Below, piece by piece: positions 6,107 through 6,612 of a DNA stretch of 6,612 nt. The stretch is taken from contig DAOVGU010000077.1 in the NCBI GenBank assembly GCA_030672255.1, positions 1 to 6,612 on the forward strand, given 5' to 3'. The translations under genes and the position numbers were made by a program. The notes under the pieces are model-generated. The model was not told the DNA's origin. It saw only the letters and a list, made by a program, of their open reading frames with translations, and did no database searches. Source of the DNA: a bacterium (GTDB taxonomy: Bacteria; Ratteibacteria; UBA8468). Every line of letters begins with the position of its first letter. The stretch's first letter is position 1.

Positions 6107-6176
6107 TGTCATTCCCGAAATTAGTAATCGGGAATCTATTCCTTACTTCTGGATTCCTGCCTCCGCAGGAATGACA
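6107..6176. repeat. Palindromic element family I, copy 2 (groES/groEL junction)
   Basis: This 70-bp copy of the element at 896-957 has perfect 9-bp ends TGTCATTCC (6107-6115) and GGAATGACA (6168-6176). Hairpin 1 is ATTCCCGA (6111-6118) with TCGGGAAT (6128-6135) around the same loop AATTAGTAA as copy 1. Hairpin 2 is ATTCCTGC (6153-6160) with GCAGGAAT (6165-6172). The spacer between hairpins is 17 nt, against 5 nt in copy 1. Both copies point the same way on the + strand although the surrounding genes are on opposite strands. Confidence 0.88.
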
Positions 6177-6186
6177 GAATGGGTTG

Positions 6187-6474
6187 TCACTCTATAATCG
6201 CCAGGATGTCATCCTCACGCAGAATCATATGTTCCTCATCATCAATTGTGATTTCGGTGCCTGAGTATTTTCCGTAGAGGATCTTGTCTCCTTTTTTTAC
6301 CTCTAAAGGAGTGGTTTTTCCTTCCTCAGAAACCTTTCCCTTTCCAACGGCAATTACTCTTCCCTCCTGAGGCTTCTCCTTGGCTGTATCGGGAAGGACA
6401 ATTCCTCCTTTACTTTTTTCCTTTGCCTCTAAGGGTTTTACCAGAACCCGATCTCCCAATGGTCTTACCGCCAT
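6187..6474 (-). CDS. groES: Co-chaperonin GroES (10-kDa)
   Basis: GroES forms the seven-subunit lid that closes the GroEL chamber. The 95 residues equal the normal family length. The N-terminus MAVRPLGDRVLVKPLE is the conserved first strand region. The mobile loop that docks on GroEL spans about 18-35, with GGIVLPD at 23-29 followed by TAKEKPQEG. GDKILYGKYSGTEI and the terminal REDDILAIIE complete the barrel. The start is fixed by AAGGAGG 9 nt upstream. groEL follows on the same strand after 122 nt, so the two are expected to be co-transcribed, although a palindromic element lies in between. No inverted repeat resembling the CIRCE operator is visible upstream. Identification is certain. Confidence 0.98.
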   Translation of the reverse strand: MAVRPLGDRVLVKPLEAKEKSKGGIVLPDTAKEKPQEGRVIAVGKGKVSEEGKTTPLEVKKGDKILYGKYSGTEITIDDEEHMILREDDILAIIE

Positions 6475-6483
6475 CTTTTTTCT

Positions 6484-6490
6484 CCTCCTT
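6484..6490 (-). promoter_or_regulatory. groES ribosome binding site (AAGGAGG)
   Basis: AAGGAGG on the - strand, 9 nt before the groES ATG, closely matches the anti-Shine-Dalgarno complement. It is the strongest ribosome site in the window and fits the high expression usual for groES. Confidence 0.88.
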
Positions 6491-6512
6491 TCGCTTATTA
6501 TTATTGCAATGA

Positions 6513-6544
6513 CAAACCCCCGAGAAGAAATTCTCGGGGGTTTG
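6513..6544. terminator. 14-bp perfect hairpin upstream of groES, likely terminator of the preceding - strand gene
   Basis: CAAACCCCCGAGAA (6513-6526) and TTCTCGGGGGTTTG (6531-6544) form a perfect 14-bp stem around the tetraloop GAAA on the + strand (TTTC on the - strand). On the - strand it starts 27 nt after the stop of the putative gene tail at 6572-6612 and ends in GGGGGTTTGTC, a weak U-tract. On the + strand TTTGTTTGT follows, which is somewhat better, but no + gene precedes it. It could instead be a structured 5' leader of groES, though it does not cover the ribosome site. Confidence 0.6.
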
Positions 6545-6571
6545 TTTGTACTTGTACTTTCAGCAAATTAC

Positions 6572-6612
6572 TTAGAAGCTGACCGCAACTGTAGCTACAA
6601 GCTCTATGGCAT
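6572..6612 (-). CDS. Possible C-terminal end of an upstream gene, beta-barrel-like tail (partial)
   Basis: Read from the right edge on the - strand, one frame is open and ends AIELVATVAVSF followed by TAA at 6574-6572. The pattern of alternating hydrophobic residues with a terminal Phe resembles the last strand of Gram-negative outer-membrane beta-barrel proteins, which use a C-terminal aromatic residue as an assembly signal. The hairpin at 6513-6544 lies at a suitable distance to be its terminator. Twelve residues is very little, and a short open frame can occur by chance. The identity of the protein cannot be told. Confidence 0.35.
   Translation of the reverse strand, partial: AIELVATVAVSF

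Noticed and set aside
6107..6176. Family I element as an intrinsic terminator separating groES from groEL
   Set aside because: Neither hairpin is followed by a U-tract on either strand. It might still affect RNA stability.
6499..6504. AATAAT on the - strand as a -10 box for groES
   Set aside because: The position 17 nt upstream reads TTCTCG inside the hairpin, a poor -35. The run is simple AT-rich repeat sequence, so the promoter cannot be supported.

Overview
The window holds six recognisable housekeeping genes, a possible gene tail at the right edge, and an unusual density of short palindromic repeats. All of it looks bacterial: Rho, the GroEL/GroES pair, strong Shine-Dalgarno sites before the chaperonin genes and intrinsic terminators. 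AhcY is the short form seen in archaea and thermophilic bacteria. A 12-residue open tail ending in Phe at the right edge resembles the last strand of an outer-membrane beta-barrel, which would fit a Gram-negative-type cell. From memory, short palindromes of the kinds seen here are common in genomes of uncultured candidate phyla such as Omnitrophota and similar deep lineages. That placement is an inference and is weak.

Left block, + strand (1-4280): metK (5' end cut by the window edge), ahcY, coaE, rho. MetK makes S-adenosylmethionine and AhcY removes the S-adenosylhomocysteine left after methyl transfer, so the first two genes are two steps of one methyl cycle. CoaE finishes coenzyme A synthesis and Rho terminates transcription; coaE next to rho is a familiar bacterial neighbourhood. 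The genes point the same way with gaps of 75, 115 and 35 nt, and I see no intrinsic terminator between them, so co-transcription is likely. A strong bidirectional hairpin terminator lies downstream of rho (4349-4381).

Right block, - strand (6612-4433): the possible beta-barrel gene tail, a 14-bp perfect hairpin, then groES and groEL, which converge on rho. GroES and GroEL form the folding chamber. No CIRCE-type operator is visible in the 138 nt upstream of groES that can be seen.

The main finding is the repeats. Each of the five junctions between the six recognised genes carries one compact palindromic element (62, 45, 84, 49 and 70 bp). They fall into three families in the order I-III-II-III-I. 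Paired copies differ by compensatory changes that keep the stems intact. One element runs into the 3' end of coaE and supplies its last 27 residues and its stop codon. Two others sit just before ahcY and coaE, which lack a normal Shine-Dalgarno site. I found no CRISPR array, tRNA, rRNA, transposase gene or defence system.
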